Assembly (NCBI RefSeq): GCF_035582795.1
Contig: NC_134396.1
Span: 33,523,683 to 33,587,682 of the forward strand
Direction: 5' to 3'
DNA length: 64,000 nt
Source of the DNA: Mycteria americana
Lineage: Eukaryota; Chordata; Aves; Ciconiiformes; Ciconiidae
The translations under genes were made by a program, and so were the position numbers. The stretch's first letter is position 1. Every line of letters begins with the position of its first letter. Under the pieces are notes generated by a model that saw nothing but the letters and a program-made list of their open reading frames with translations, was not told the origin of the DNA and did not search any database. This document shows, one piece after another, positions 36,101-48,300 of the stretch.

Positions 36101-37031
36101 TTTCGTTTTTCACCATCGTAGCAAACATTTATAGCGATAGAGCTGTGACTGATGAAGTAGTTTTCCTGTCCTTAACTCAGCCATGCAAGAGACTGAGGGC
36201 TCTCTTTACTCTTTGGAGCAGCTTGGATTTCTGGGGGAAGGGAGGAGAGGGGGGCATGGGACTTCTCTCTGCAGCCGCAGCGGTTTTGCTCTACGTGTTT
36301 GCAGCCCCGAGGCTGCACCGGTCTCCCCAGTCCCTCCTTGCCTAGTTCTCCTCCAGCTGGAATGACTTGTCCTAGGTGAGGGATTTGTTTTGGCTTCTTT
36401 TCTAATGGTTACAAATGATTTTATTCAGCAGAATAGAAGTGTCAGAGGAATAATACTGGCGCTTCTTTCCCAAACCGCTGTAGTGAGCCCGACATGAAAA
36501 ATGTACAGGCACAGGCAGCGCTCATCTGTTGTTTTGACAGTCTTTGGGGTCATGTAAGGTTCTGCACCAGAGTGCGAGTTTCATGCGGTTGGAGGGGTTT
36601 TTGGCTTCTGCTGGAGGTGAGACTGAAACCCGATGAAGCGAGTCATCAACAACTCCACAGACGCTGGCACCACGGCAGAAAACAAAAGCAGCTTTTTCCC
36701 CTCAGCAGCGTGTTCCCTGGCTCCTCTGCAAAGCTGGTACGTGCCGGCCTGCATTACCCCCGCCCCCTAAATCTCTTGTCATCCTTTCCTCCCCACAGGC
36801 GAGCGACCGTTCCCCTGCACGTGGCCCGACTGCCTTAAAAAGTTCTCCCGCTCCGACGAGCTCACCCGGCACTACCGAACCCACACCGGCGAGAAACAGT
36901 TTCGGTGCCCCCTCTGCGAGAAGCGGTTCATGCGGAGCGACCACCTGACGAAGCACGCCCGCCGCCACACCGAGTTTCACCCCAGCATGATCAAGCGATC
37001 CAAAAAGTCCAGCTCCACCAGCTCCTTGTGA
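23693..37031 (+). CDS. KLF9: KLF9 (BTEB1), Krueppel-like factor 9, complete, join(23693..24161,36799..37031)
   Basis: A nuclear zinc-finger factor that binds GC-box/BTE elements; it is induced by thyroid and glucocorticoid hormones and acts in neuronal and uterine differentiation. The spliced frame gives 233 residues. The N-terminus ([18 protein letters not shown]) holds the Sin3-interaction helix with an AAxxL core at residues 11-15. An acidic Ser stretch ([11 protein letters not shown]) is at about 83-93 and a Pro/Ala linker at about 101-121. Three C2H2 fingers follow: C133/C138/H151/H155, C163/C168/H181/H185 and C193/C196/H209/H213. Their recognition helices are KSSHLKA, RSDELTR and RSDHLTK, typical of the KLF/SP family. 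The TGE-R/K-P/Q-F linkers are intact. The start at 23693 (ACCATG) matches the family N-terminus. Human KLF9 is 244 residues; the difference is mostly in the linker and the C-terminal tail. Confidence 0.98.
30372..30425. repeat. (TA)n microsatellite
   Basis: TATATATATG and a longer pure TA run (about 30404-30424) flank CTTCCCCTT, making an AT-rich, self-complementary block in the KLF9 intron. Confidence 0.85.
31334..31351 (+). repeat. Poly-G run (18 G)
   Basis: Eighteen consecutive G residues follow GGTGGGGGC and precede an A-rich stretch. It is a strong quadruplex candidate and also a spot where read length errors are likely. Confidence 0.9.
33095..33226. repeat. 66-bp tandem duplication (2 copies)
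   Basis: Copy 1 (33095-33160) and copy 2 (33161-33226) share about 59 of 66 bases. Both begin TTGTATCTCTTG and contain ATAGTTTTAAGGA. A minus-strand frame stays open through both copies because 66 is a multiple of three. Confidence 0.93.
36799..37031 (+). CDS. KLF9: KLF9 coding exon 2
   Basis: Begins with the last two bases of Gly157 and encodes the ERPFPC start of finger 2, finger 3 and the C-terminal tail, ending at TGA 37029-37031. The acceptor is CCCCACAG/GCGAG. The finger residues are as listed for the whole gene. The tail after [10 protein letters not shown] is Ser-rich (SSSTSSL) and differs from the mammalian Ala/Leu-type ending. Nothing is broken. Confidence 0.98.
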
Positions 37032-37339
37032 AGGCAGGGCTGGCCCGGGGAGGGGAGCGGGGGGAGGCGAGCCGCGGCGAGGATGCAGGCAGCGGCGCTG
37101 GAGCACGAGCGTCTGCTGTGGTGCCGGTTGCCCTCACCGCCAGGAAGCACATGTAGCCGACGTTCAAAAAAAAAGAAAAAAAACAAGAAAAAACTCCTGT
37201 GCCCTCCTCCCCGTCCTCCACCTCCCCACCCTGCGCTGGGTACAACGGTCTGGAGCAAGTAGACTGTGGGGTGAGAGGAGGGAAGGGATGGCCAGCAGAG
37301 GAGGTGACCAGCTCCTCTAATGTAAAGCATTGATGCTGG

Positions 37340-37347
37340 TGTACATA
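37340..37347 (+). promoter_or_regulatory. Pumilio response element 1
   Basis: TGTACATA fits the PUF consensus UGUANAUA exactly, about 310 bases past the KLF9 stop. Confidence 0.5.
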
Positions 37348-37927
37348 CGTCTGACTGGGTGGTCCGGCCTGTGCCGCCACAGTAGCGTGACCCCGAGGTC
37401 TTTGTGATTGCCGTGTCATGAACTTGTTTTGTTGAACAGTGTAATGCTGCTTGTATTTAGAGTTTGTCGAGTAAAACCACTTTCCGAGTCACATAAATAA
37501 CTCTCAGATAAAAACTCCATAGCACATTGTAGAAGTGGGTTTACTTCTGTCTCAGAACAATCCTGCATTTAAAGAGACTGTTAAGAGAAACATTACCTAT
37601 GTTACTAATACCGTCTGATTGATATACTGAGATAAGGTGAATTTATACTCAAGAAGGCCCATTAGGTAAATGGGTCTTCTTAATTTTTCTTTGTATTAAC
37701 TATACTTTTGAATATAAGCTGCACTTTTCCAGTAAAAACCTGTATAATTCAAGCAGATACTTAAAGCAAAAAAAACCCCACAAAGAGCTCAGTCGTTTTC
37801 TGGCCGTATGTGTATTTAGCTCTGTTATTCACTTACCTGGAAAAATACAAGTCAGCCTAGATAATGTGGTGGGGGCGTGGGAGCAGAACCATACGTCTCT
37901 CATTTGATGCTACACTTTTAATGTGTC

Positions 37928-37933
37928 AATAAA
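37928..37933 (+). terminator. KLF9: Alternative polyadenylation signal AATAAA
   Basis: The first canonical AATAAA after the KLF9 stop, followed by a T-rich stretch from about 38030. Use here would give a 3' UTR of about 0.9 kb containing only the first Pumilio element. Confidence 0.35.
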
Positions 37934-38759
37934 TACAGTACTGTACTATAGAAATGCCACTAACAGTGCTTTACTCTGCTGTGTTTTGATTGAATTGGAT
38001 GCATAACAGCAGCTACCATCTTTATAAACTGCTGCTTTTTTAAAGGTTTTTTCTCTTCCTATACTTGCCTTAAAGATTTATTCTCTTCATACCCTTGCCT
38101 AACTCCTGCGGGCTCCTACGGGAGTTGTGTGTGCTTATGGAGAGAGTAGACCTTTCCTTAGGAGCACTCTGCTAATGGAAACAGCTGAAGTTATTGTAAG
38201 GAGCGCTTCAGAAGGGCTTCTGCATCTCTTGATGGCTGTTTCTGTAGAGTATGGGGGAAAATCATGAGTTAATTGGAAATACAGCACAGAAGGTGTGTCG
38301 TAATACTGCTTACGACATAAGGTTCTCTTGGTACTTCGTGTTGTACCCGTGTCATGCATGGCACGTCAAACACTGATAAAGGCAATATTACGTTTATTTT
38401 AAAGCTATTTTTTGCTCTTTAAGAGGAGCAAAAAGGTCACTGACTGAAGGAAAACTTTAAGTTGTGGTCATTAGCTGAGTATTTCATTTTTTTTAATGTT
38501 AAAAGCATGAACTGTAAGAGGTTATCAGTGATTTTTTTCTTTTCCCTCCCCAACTGCATAAAGGGGGGAGAATTCTGTTTACACGTTATTTTTTCCAGAA
38601 ACATTCTTCTCCTGTTTGGTTTTTACCCCTTCCTCCAGAAGAGGAAGGGGAGGTGTAGCCCTACTACAGAGACTTAGGGCCAAATTCATCTCCTGAGTAA
38701 TCACACTGAAACCCAAAGTGTTTCCACTGCAGACAAATTTAGGTCAGCTTGTAAAATTC

Positions 38760-38767
38760 TGTACATA
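38760..38767 (+). promoter_or_regulatory. Pumilio response element 2
   Basis: TGTACATA is followed by AAAA; exact PUF consensus in the KLF9 3' UTR. Confidence 0.5.
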
Positions 38768-40419
38768 AAAAATCTTGTTAGTATACCTGCAATTACAGTA
38801 TCTTATTGTTTTACCTGATAAAAAGCTTGCTTCCTAGAAACGAACATAAAAAAAATGAACTCGGAGAGTAGAGTGTTTTCTTCTACAGTTGTATAAGGCT
38901 TTCAGCATTAGATATCAGTTTGCATATAGTGTTTTTACTTGTGTAGTTCATGATAAATTCTGTCTATGTGAAGAGAACTGCTTTTAAGGCATTGGGGATA
39001 TTGACCAGTCTGTGGAATAAAAAGGGATGTGTTTTCTTCAGTGAAGACATCAGGAAACCAAGCACACTTTCTACCTCCGTTTCAGCTTTTTGAAACATTT
39101 ATTTTAGAAACCAAACTTTAATTTCTGGTGTCCAAATTGAGTTGTAGGGACATACGTTCTTCCTAGTAAAAATAGCCTCGGTATTTCTATTGATCTAGAA
39201 ATACAGGAAGTGTTCTGCTTACCAGTACTGTTAATGCTGCCTTGTTGAGTGGGGTCAGGGCCACGTGTAGCCTGGTGAGATGAAAGGGTGCACGCACATT
39301 CATCTTCATTCTTCTCTGTGAAGATCACACAAAATTTTGAGTCCATCCTGTAGTCTGGGTTTTTGCCATTTTGTCGGACAAATGCAGCACTTGGAAAATT
39401 AAGGCCTGATCCTGTGAAATACAAGACACCCTCACATCCTATCAACCACAATGGGAAGCCACAGCTGATAAGCAGCTCCTAAATCAGTATATAGATGTTT
39501 CGGTCACTTAGCTACCAGGATTAACCGATAACATGGAAATAAATGGCCAGATTTATGGTTTCCACCTTGCATATTTGGGGTAGAATGCACATTTAAAGAA
39601 ACATAGTTGTTCCTGCAAAGTCTGAAAGAATCAACAGGCGGGGGGTACTTTGGTCCATGGGACAATGGCACGTACAGGCGCATGTTGTCATTGCGTGTGA
39701 CAAGATCCTGTTTCTGAAAAAAACCTTCCTAAACAGTAATCCGTTTGCTGTAATGCGTGCTGTATTTCAGCATTGGACAGATGGGATTAATGTGATTCAT
39801 TAAGCACTAACAGAATACATTGGGAATAATCAGGTTTGGAGATTTCGTTTTATTGTTTTGTTCATTTGGGGTTTTTTGGGGTTTCCTTTTAGTAAAAGCA
39901 AACGATGGCTCTAACGCATAAAACAAACTGCAGGTTAGTTCTTTGCATCTTGAAGTTAAGTTTTGAAGAGTTGCAAGTGTTGGAAAAGAAAAGAAAAATC
40001 AGGTTCTCTAGTACCGTACGTACTTGTACTATTTTGGAAATACTTAATAGTGCTGAAGTTAGGACAGCTCCTCTCCTTGGTTAAGAAAGCCCATTACTAT
40101 AGAGAAGTCATGGCTTTAGAGGTTTAGCTGTACAACATACTTCTTTTTTGAACAGTTTTTCATGACCTGTATTACAGATCTGTTTTCAGTTTGCGGATGG
40201 ACTTAGCCCAGCGTACACCAGACTGGACACATACTTCAAAATGCTGTTTTACAGACTAGTCATCTGTAACACTGTAAAATACCAACTTCCAACAGTTTAA
40301 TCAGTTTTATTTTTGTACAGTATTCGTATCCTTTATAAGTTATTTTGCTGTCCTGTTTTGTATATCACATGAAATTGTAAAAAAAAGAAAAGAAAAAAAA
40401 AAGTAGGCGTAGATGTTTT

Positions 40420-40427
40420 TGTACATA
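40420..40427 (+). promoter_or_regulatory. Pumilio response element 3
   Basis: TGTACATA lies 20 bases before the distal polyadenylation signal, so only the longest isoform would carry it. Confidence 0.5.
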
Positions 40428-40446
40428 TGTATATATATATTGTCCA

Positions 40447-40452
40447 AATAAA
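40447..40452 (+). terminator. KLF9: KLF9 distal polyadenylation signal AATAAA
   Basis: AATAAAGAAAAAGG sits at the end of the conserved-looking AT-rich 3' UTR and is followed by a GTTGTTTTG downstream element from about 40476. It is the best candidate for the main 3' end of KLF9. Confidence 0.75.
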
Positions 40453-40475
40453 GAAAAAGGAATTAAAAAAAACCC

Positions 40476-43400
40476 GTTGTTTTGAATGATTGGAGTCAAG
40501 CAGTGGTCATGTGAACCAGTCTGAATGATTATGAAAAAATACCGCTGCACATGATGAAATCCATGAGTTGAGTGGTGTACGAACCAGCTTCAAAGGTCTT
40601 GGTGTTGCTAGTCATTATTCAGGTTGGGCCTTCTCTACTTTTCCCAGGTGTTTTCACAGGTATTCCTTCTGCCGCTACTGCAGGGAGACAGACACAACTT
40701 GTGGTGGGGGAAAGCGTCCCCTCACCAGCATGCTCCAGCTCCCAGGAAATCTCCCTCCCATTGCTCAGTGGCTTTCGAGCTCACACTGGTGCCCTCCCTC
40801 ACACCGGGCAACTGCTCCGCGAGCTCGTGATGCTTCAGCCTGTGCAGAAGCAACTGCTGCCTTGAGATTTCCATGGGTTCGGAGGAGTTGCTGGTGTAAG
40901 GAGAAAAAAAAAACCCATCCGCTCAGCCTCTGTGCGAAAGGCAAGGAACCCTGTGCAAAAAAGCTCACTGGCATTTATGGTCATTGACATTACGGTTGCT
41001 AAAAGCAACTACTTACGTGAACTAACTTAAGCTGGTCCATGGGAGCGGTGCTAGGGTGTGACTGCAAGATGAGACCCCGCACCCAAGGGAACATGTAACT
41101 CTCCAGCAATGCAGACGGAGACGGAGGGGTGGAAGCATGCCATCTGCACCCGGGACAAAACTTGTAAGCAGCCTCCAGATTTGACTTGATGCTGAGTTGG
41201 AGTTTTCTGTCCTCGGGTTGGATGGCCAAAGGACAGATACAATAAACCCAGCATAGGGTTTTCTTTTTTTAGCTTGTCAATGATTTCAGGAATAAGGGAC
41301 ACAGGGCTGTGGCATTGGCCTAATTCCCCTGCAATCCCATCATAAAGGACTTCCCATAAGTTTGTCATTCTTCACCTTAAACCCTTCAATGTTTGTCTTT
41401 ACTGCTTTAATGGGAACAGCTACCAAAATCTTCCTAGTGTAGAGAAGGCCTTACTTTTAGGAGGATGTTTCCAGCCATTGAGAGCTAATACACTCTACAG
41501 AACAGTCTTGCCAGGAGTGATGCAAATTTTGGAACAGGTATGACATGCGAAGGCTGGGTGCACCCCAGTGGATGCTGGCAGACTTCAGCAGTGACATGGG
41601 GAGGTGTGACCTTGAGCATAGACCAACTGTTTCAGGGAGCACAATTTCTACAAGGTGAATTTTCATTTCGCCTCTGCTGAGAACAGAAGAAACGAAACGT
41701 GCCATAAAATGCCATAGAAGTCCAGTCAAATGCCTGCAGAGTGATTCAGAAAGACGCATACAAGGGTGGCTTTCTGAACCTGCCTGCTAGGGTGACTAGC
41801 TAGGGTGACTTTCACCTTCCAAAACAATGTGGTTCAGCACTCACTCTTTCAGGGCTAGGGAGTCAGTGAGGTTTCCTTTCTGTATCAGAGCTCTGTAACA
41901 ACTGCTACTTTCTCAATGGCTTTCGTTTTGGAAACGAAATCTCTTCCAGGTTGAGTTCCCCGCACCTCCCAGCCACATCTGACAAATTACATCAACAATA
42001 ACTTAATGCAAAGTCACAGTTGTCAGAACAATCTACTTATCCAAGTCCTCTTCGAGGGACTGCCTCAAAGCAGGGGAAGCTTTCCTAATGGCAAGAATCT
42101 TGCAGCTACTGGGCTTTAAGTGCCATGCTCTGCTCAACTGAGAAATTCCCTGTCCCCTAAAATACCTCCTCAAACACTTCCACAGGTATTAGGGAAATCA
42201 TTTCGAAAAGGAAAGGTCTTGACTGGCATCAGTTCTAATCCTTAATAGACACCTGTTTCTGTGTTATTACACACTGTATTCTTCTAGTTCATGTGTCTCT
42301 ATATGGAGCTCATGTATGCCTTTTGGGGTGAGAGCAAGCAGATGCCCTATTGCTTTCAGCTTGTATTTTTGCAGTTACTACAACTGTTACTGTTTTTTAC
42401 TGGCCTGTGGCCCCCAATTGACAACTGATAAACATCCTATTGCTTTTCATATCAAAAGCCATCAGTCTGTGTTTCAGTATTGTCTGTTGCCTCTTAGGCC
42501 ATGTAATGCCGATCAAAGCAACACCTGGATGTCTGCACAGCTGAACACAAGGTACAAAGGAAATGGAGCATGTAAACCACAGGACTAGGAGAATCACTGA
42601 GTAGCTAAGGACAGCTTACCATCCCAAGATCCAAAGCCCTATGGGAATTCAGAACACACAGAGAAAGAAACCCAAGAGCACAGACAGTATCAGAGCCCTC
42701 CTGACATTGTGCTAAAAAGGTGCACAGAAAAGTCGTGGGCTTTCCAAATGGCCTTTTCTTCCTCTTCTGGCTAATGGGCAGAGGCCAGAAAGACAGCAGC
42801 AGAAGTTTCGGGAGACGCAGGTGTAAGTTGCATCAGAGCTCTCTGCAGAGACCACATGTAGTGGTTTGGGCTTTCCTGCTGTTAACCGCTGCTTCGGTGG
42901 CCTTCAATACTCTTTCCAAGCAGAAAAGACTTTTGAGAGCCTATGAAGGGCCATGCATAACTGCTCTGTAAAAAAACACAAGGCCACAGAAAACCACAAT
43001 TGTGTTATTAGTCTGTGCAATGCTGGTGGTAAATCACTGCCTCTTACTGGATTACAGAAAGACAATCCAAGCCTTACCTAGAAGCTAAGCTACTTTCAGC
43101 TCATATGTCCAATGAACCATTTTTCTCAGGGGTATCATTTTTTAACGGAAACATTTCAAGGGGGACAGCCTTACTCTAAACTCCTCCAAACTGAAATAAA
43201 GGAGATTCTCCCAATACAACTTACTCCAATAATTTTTCATGAGCATACTTATTTCTGACATACTGGTGCTTGAGGAACTGCATATACACCGGAGGCTGTA
43301 CCACTTTAATTATACCGGCACCAAACCACTGCATTTTATACAGCAAAGTGTATTTTAAATACTACAAAAGTTCTGACCAAAAAATCCTTCATGAACAGCA

Positions 43401-44260
43401 CAATTGGGCTCAGAAGCATACGCAAAGTGGATCCAGATTCCTCAGCCACTGGGGCCCATAGAAAACTATAACATCAGTGGATTTTCACGTGAACAGACCT
43501 TTAAGCATCACTGCAGCAGCAGAGTGGGGCTGATACTGTTGGTGGTGTCTGCGAGCAAGTCCCTTTGCACTCCTTGTGCTGATCATCTGCTTTGGATTTA
43601 CGCTGTGTTTGTAATTCTTCAGGAAAACCAACAAAAAGAACCAACCAAACAAATACCCCCAACAAAAAAAAACCTTTGTTGCCCATGAAAAAGCTATTAC
43701 GTGACCCAAACTGAGGTAAACCAGTGTTAGTGGATTGCAGTCAAGATCGAGCAGCATAATGTTCACAGTCTACAGCTTTCGTTACAAACTGGGGCAGGCA
43801 GAATCTGAGACTTTTCCTCTTTAAACTACATGATCATGATTACCTTAAAGCATGTATTCACTTCCAGCCGTGCATGTTGCATGTTACCTGTGCCATCTTC
43901 TGCTCTCTGTTCTTTTCCAAGGCTCCTTGATATCTTCTGCCACCACCTTCTGAGTTATCATCTGTTCCCTCCTTCTTCCTTCTAGCAAAACCAACTTTGT
44001 CCGCTACTGTGCATGGTTTCTTACCCCAACAAAGTGAATTTTGTCATTCCTTTGCAGCTTACTTGCAATGTTCTCATCTCCATGCTTGCCAAAGAGGTTG
44101 TCGGTCTGTGAGCAGATGCCTTGCTCTTCTATGAATACACACTGGGCATATTTGCCAAAATTTCATCTAGCTCTAGGTGCAATAGTTGATACAAATAATT
44201 TGCAATACTAAACTCTAGCTAATGACATGCATAATGTCATGTTTTGAGACTAACGTACAG
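40476..44260. other. KLF9-SMC5 intergenic, left part
   Basis: About 3.8 kb between the convergent gene ends. I saw no exon, RNA gene or clear transposon. Open frames (up to about 140 codons) are unrelated to any family I know. Confidence 0.45.
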
Positions 44261-44843
44261 TGTCATTGTGGGTTAACCCTGGGTGGGAGCTCAGCCCCAC
44301 ACAGCCACTCGCTCACTCTCCTCCAGTGGGATGGGTCAGAGAATCAGAAGGGTAAAAGTGAGAAAACTCCTGGCTTGAAATAAGGACCGTTTAATAGGGA
44401 AAGCAAAGGCCGTGTGCACAAGCAAGGCAAAATAAGGAATTCCTTCACTCCTTCCCATCAGCAGGCAGGTGTTCAGCCATTTCTCCAGAAAAGCAGGGCT
44501 CCACCACACATAGTGGTTACCAGGGAAAACATAACTCGAAATGCCTCTCCCTCCTTCTTCCTCCAGCTGTCACTGCTGAGCACGATGTCATATGGCATGG
44601 GCTATCCCTCTGGTCAGTTGAGTTCAGCTGTCCCAGCTGTGTCCCCTCCCGGCTTCTTGTGAACTCCTTGTGCTGGTGGGGTAGCATGAGAAACAGGAAC
44701 GGCCTTGATGCTGTGCAAGCACTGCTCAGCAATAGCTAAAGCATCCCCATGTTATGAACAGTGTTCTGGTCACAAACCCAAAACATAGCTCCATACAAGC
44801 TACTGTGAAGAAAATTAACTCTATCCCAGCCAAAACCAGTACA
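44261..44843 (+). mobile_element. Avian endogenous retrovirus LTR (about 583 bp)
   Basis: The sequence begins TGTCATTGTGGGTTAACCC and ends CCAAAACCAGTACA, so it has the TG...CA termini of a retroviral LTR. The internal landmarks are those of a common avian ERV LTR family: ACTCGCTCACTC followed by CAGTGGGATGGG, GACCGTTTAATAGGG, and TAACTCTATCCCAGC near the end. No gag, pol or env frame is adjacent, so it is a solo LTR or the remnant of a deleted provirus. I see no matching 5-base duplication (TACAG against CCTGT), so one flank may have been altered. Confidence 0.85.
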
Positions 44844-45045
44844 CCTGTCAAAAACCTTAGTGGGGCTTAGTGGGGGTAATCGATCAACAGAAGGAAGATT
44901 GGACAACTGGGGAATTGCTTCGAGAGCGACTGGGGAGCAGAAGAATAGTGGAGAAAAGCTGGTAGGATTTGGTGGAAAGCACAGAGATGGGAATTGCTGG
45001 CAAGAGATTGCGCCATTGGGAAAGAGCTGAGCGACAGGAGAGGAT
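44844..45045. other. Spacer between LTR and CR1
   Basis: About 200 purine-rich bases. They may be unique flank or the decayed start of the retroviral interior; I could not identify a clear primer-binding site. Confidence 0.3.
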
Positions 45046-45300
45046 CATAGAATCACAGAATCATATAGGTTGGAAAAGACCTTTAAGATCATCGAGTCCA
45101 ACCATAAACCTAACACTGCCAAGACCACCACTACACCACATCCCTAAGCACCTCATCCAAACGTCTTTTAAATACCTCCAGGGATGGCGACTCAACCACT
45201 TCCCTGGGCACAGCCTCTTCCAATGCTGGACAACCCTTTCAGTGAAGTAAAATTTCCTAATATCCAGTCTAAACCTCCCCTGGTGAAAACCATCTAACCA
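45046..45300 (-). mobile_element. CR1 LINE 3' fragment
   Basis: The low-coordinate end shows ATAGAATCACAGAATCATA, the complement of the ATTCTATG-type octamer repeat that ends CR1, then GGTTGGAAAAGACC and GAGTCCAACC. The minus-strand translation ends with the CR1 tail (FRLDIRKFYFTERVVQHW), broken and short. It is a dead, 5'-truncated copy of a different subfamily from the one at 13.7 kb. Confidence 0.93.
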
Positions 45301-48300
45301 GCGAAAAACCACCCCAGTCTAAACCATCCCCTGGATGTTGGTGGGTAGGCCGCTATAGCGCTGGTTATCACCTTTTACCTTCTGCCTCTGCTGTTGCTAC
45401 TTCCCTTTATTTTTCCATGTTTTCCCTGCTGGCTTTCAATGCTGCTACAGTGGTGCCTGAAGAGCTCTGTGTGGCTAAACACATCTGGTTCCTGCACTTA
45501 TCTCCCCTCTCCCTGTTTAACAGCTCAGCCTTGTCCAATGGCTAAAGTTAACACTGACGTGAAATGAAGTATAGTATCTACTAAATCACCCCAACATACA
45601 AAACACTGCCTTTCAGCCCGGCTGTCCTAATATGCAAAGGACAGCTGGATCAATGAGCCTCATGGAAGAAGCGTGGCTCTTGGCAAGCCTAGTCTGTGAG
45701 TGCAACAGCAGAGAAACATTCCTGTGATTTTCAGATGTTCAGGCTGGGACAGTGGGAGGATTTTTCTTGGAGCAGAGGTGGATTTAATTCCCTTCCCCAT
45801 CTCCTTCCTCTCCAAATTGTGATGTACTGAATCCTGGTTTTATTCTTAATTAGCAAGGTACTGGAAAAAAATGCTTCTGTAACAAAAAGTTCTAGGAAAA
45901 TTTATTTTGGACATTGTGTTTCAGTGAGTCAGAACTGAAGAGAGTAATTCCGGCTCAGTGTTATTTACAGTGAAGCTAGAGTGCCAAGGTTCCCCCCGCT
46001 TCCCGTGATGTAGCTCTTCTGCCAGACACCTCCCATCAGATATGGTGCCAATCAAATCAGAAGAAAGTACAGTGCACCTTTCAAGAAGCAGGCCAAATAA
46101 AGACAGGAGAGAGGACAGGGAAATGATGCATGCAACATCAAAACAACTTCCACAAAATTACAATATATTTTGATGCAGAGGTACTAGGTATTGCTGAGCC
46201 AATACAGCCCTTCGCCTCAGCGTGGTGCTCCTTTCCCAGCACAGGCGGTGTTGAAGGTGCTGGGGTGCAGGGACAAGAGAAGGAATTATGCACTGTGTGG
46301 GACCATCCCTTAGCCAAGCCCTGGGGACAGCCACAGGACCCCTGCTCAGCTTAGCAAACACCGAGCATCTTGAATTGCAGATCTCCTCCCCACATTTCCT
46401 TCCCTCCCCCAGGTAAACCCCACCATCCAAAGCCTAAGCATGGAGAGCAAAGACGACACGTTTATGTTATGCGTTTGTAAAATAGAATGACAATTTCACA
46501 TCTTACATATCTGTTTGCTCTAACACTTTGCTTTCAAGAAGACCCTATGCAGTGGCATGGGAATGGGGCAAGGCAGGTGAAAATTACGGCCTATTAGTAA
46601 GAGATGTTCAGAAAATTAAGATGCCTTGCTAAGGGAACAAGCAGGTAACTGCAAGCTCATGGAAGAAAACCAAGTCAGTTTCCACAATCCATAGGAAGCA
46701 GTGTTTGAAGATGGTCCAGAGGCTTCTAGAAAGGAAACATCAGCCAGAGAATCGACTAACAAAAGAGGGGGCATCTTGGCATGAACCATACACAAGAGCC
46801 TCCAGTAGTGTTAACTCTAAGTAAAATTTTCTATCAGGCGTGGAGCAGGTGCCTATCCTGGCCTCTAAAGAGCACCGACCGTAGTTTTCAGTAAGCATCC
46901 TGCAGCCCAGACCAGCTCTGCATGTCTCATCATCTCCCACCAACTCCAAAGCCTGGAGAATAGATGTTCCCAGTCAGCAACAGCCTTAACAGGCCCCATT
47001 TATTTTTCTTCCAATAAAAGCCTAAGCTTCATGTAAGCATGTTAGGAGCATTGTAGTTGTGCAAGGGTCCCTCCTCATTGTAGTTTGCCGCTTCATCCGA
47101 CTAAGCCATCTCTCCTAGTTAACAATAACGTATATGCACGAGTGCTGTTTACAGTCATAAAATACAGTAAAAGGTGATTTATAAATGCTTTTCAGTATTT
47201 GGCTTTTCAATATCTTTTTATTTCTCACAGTAAGTCACAATTTCCATGCTGCTTCTCTCTCTTTGTCTCAATACATGAGCAGACACAGATGTTTGTCAGA
47301 ACTGCAGATGGCGGTGGAAGAAGATCTTTGCCATAGTCTTCAGCTGGTCTAAACAACAGGGAAAAGTACTTATTTTTGGAGAAAGCTCAATTTATACTTC
47401 AGCTGTCAGAACTATTTGGGGTCTTTCCACTTCTACATTTTTCAGAGGTACTGTCTAGTCAGCAGGAAAAGTTGGATACTACGTGTATATTTAACCTAAA
47501 CTCCCACTCATCCCCCCCCTCCTCAAAGTTACACTGAAATTAATTCCATGGGTTTTTATAGCAAGAGTCCCTGAGGAGCTGAATAGCAGTAGCAAAGCAT
47601 GAGGAACAAGAAAGCTGGCAGCACGGAAGGGCCCTGTATGCGGGTAAGGAATGCTAAATAACGCTGTAGCTACACTAAGCGACTCAGTGTGGATTTTCAT
47701 GGTTGAATACACTATCCTGTTCTCCTGTTCAAAAGCCTTCCTTTTAAGCCAGGTCTCTGTATGTGGATGGGATGCACTTGTCACGCAAATCAGCAGGTTA
47801 CTAATGGGAACATCTGTATGGGAGACACACAGTCATGTTGTATAACCCATTTGCAAATAGCAATGGCTGCTTTTATATACAAAGTTGGTTTTACAGTTCT
47901 TTTTTTAAGGCTTTAGCTAGCAGTGCTGCTGGATAGCGAAGCTCTATTGGTCAGTAACATGACAGTGGTATGGTTTTGCAGCTCGTTACACTGTCTGGGG
48001 TAAGTTAGTATGAATGACAGTGTCATATTAAGATTGTAGCCAGATATGTCGAAATCAGGACCTCTGGTCAATAGTTGACAGACCTCCAAGGAAAAAGCAA
48101 ACACCCGCAAGCCCGTCATCCTCTTCACTTGTGCAGTGTGGCAGGCACGCATCCAGAAGACATAATTTTTGAGATAAGTCAGAGTTACATTTCATACCTC
48201 AGCCTGAAACATGAGAAAGGAACAGAACTCTAGGGAGAAATCCCATGAAGTTCTAAGATTACAGCATTAAGAATAGATAGTCAGTGCTGTCTAGCCATAG

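Larger units (their letters stand above)
24162..36798 (+). other. KLF9: KLF9 intron 1
   Basis: A 12.6-kb intron with GT at 24162 and CAG at 36796-36798 (polypyrimidine CTTTCCTCCCCACAG). Its first 1.2 kb is the tail of the promoter CpG island. The rest is ordinary non-coding DNA with a TA repeat (about 30401-30425), an 18-base G run (31334-31351), a 66-base tandem duplication (33095-33226) and moderately GC-rich patches at about 33.9-34.2 and 34.8-35.4 kb. I found no exon of another gene inside it. Confidence 0.9.
37032..40475 (+). other. KLF9: KLF9 3' UTR
   Basis: A long AT-rich trailer follows the stop codon with no other gene in it. The last strong polyadenylation signal is AATAAA at 40447-40452, so cleavage is expected near 40465-40475. 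Earlier AATAAA copies at 37928-37933, 39016-39021 and 39538-39543 could give shorter isoforms. Three exact UGUACAUA Pumilio-type elements are present (37340, 38760, 40420), and ATTTA words occur. The length of about 3.4 kb is in line with the long 3' UTR of KLF9 in mammals. Confidence 0.8.
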
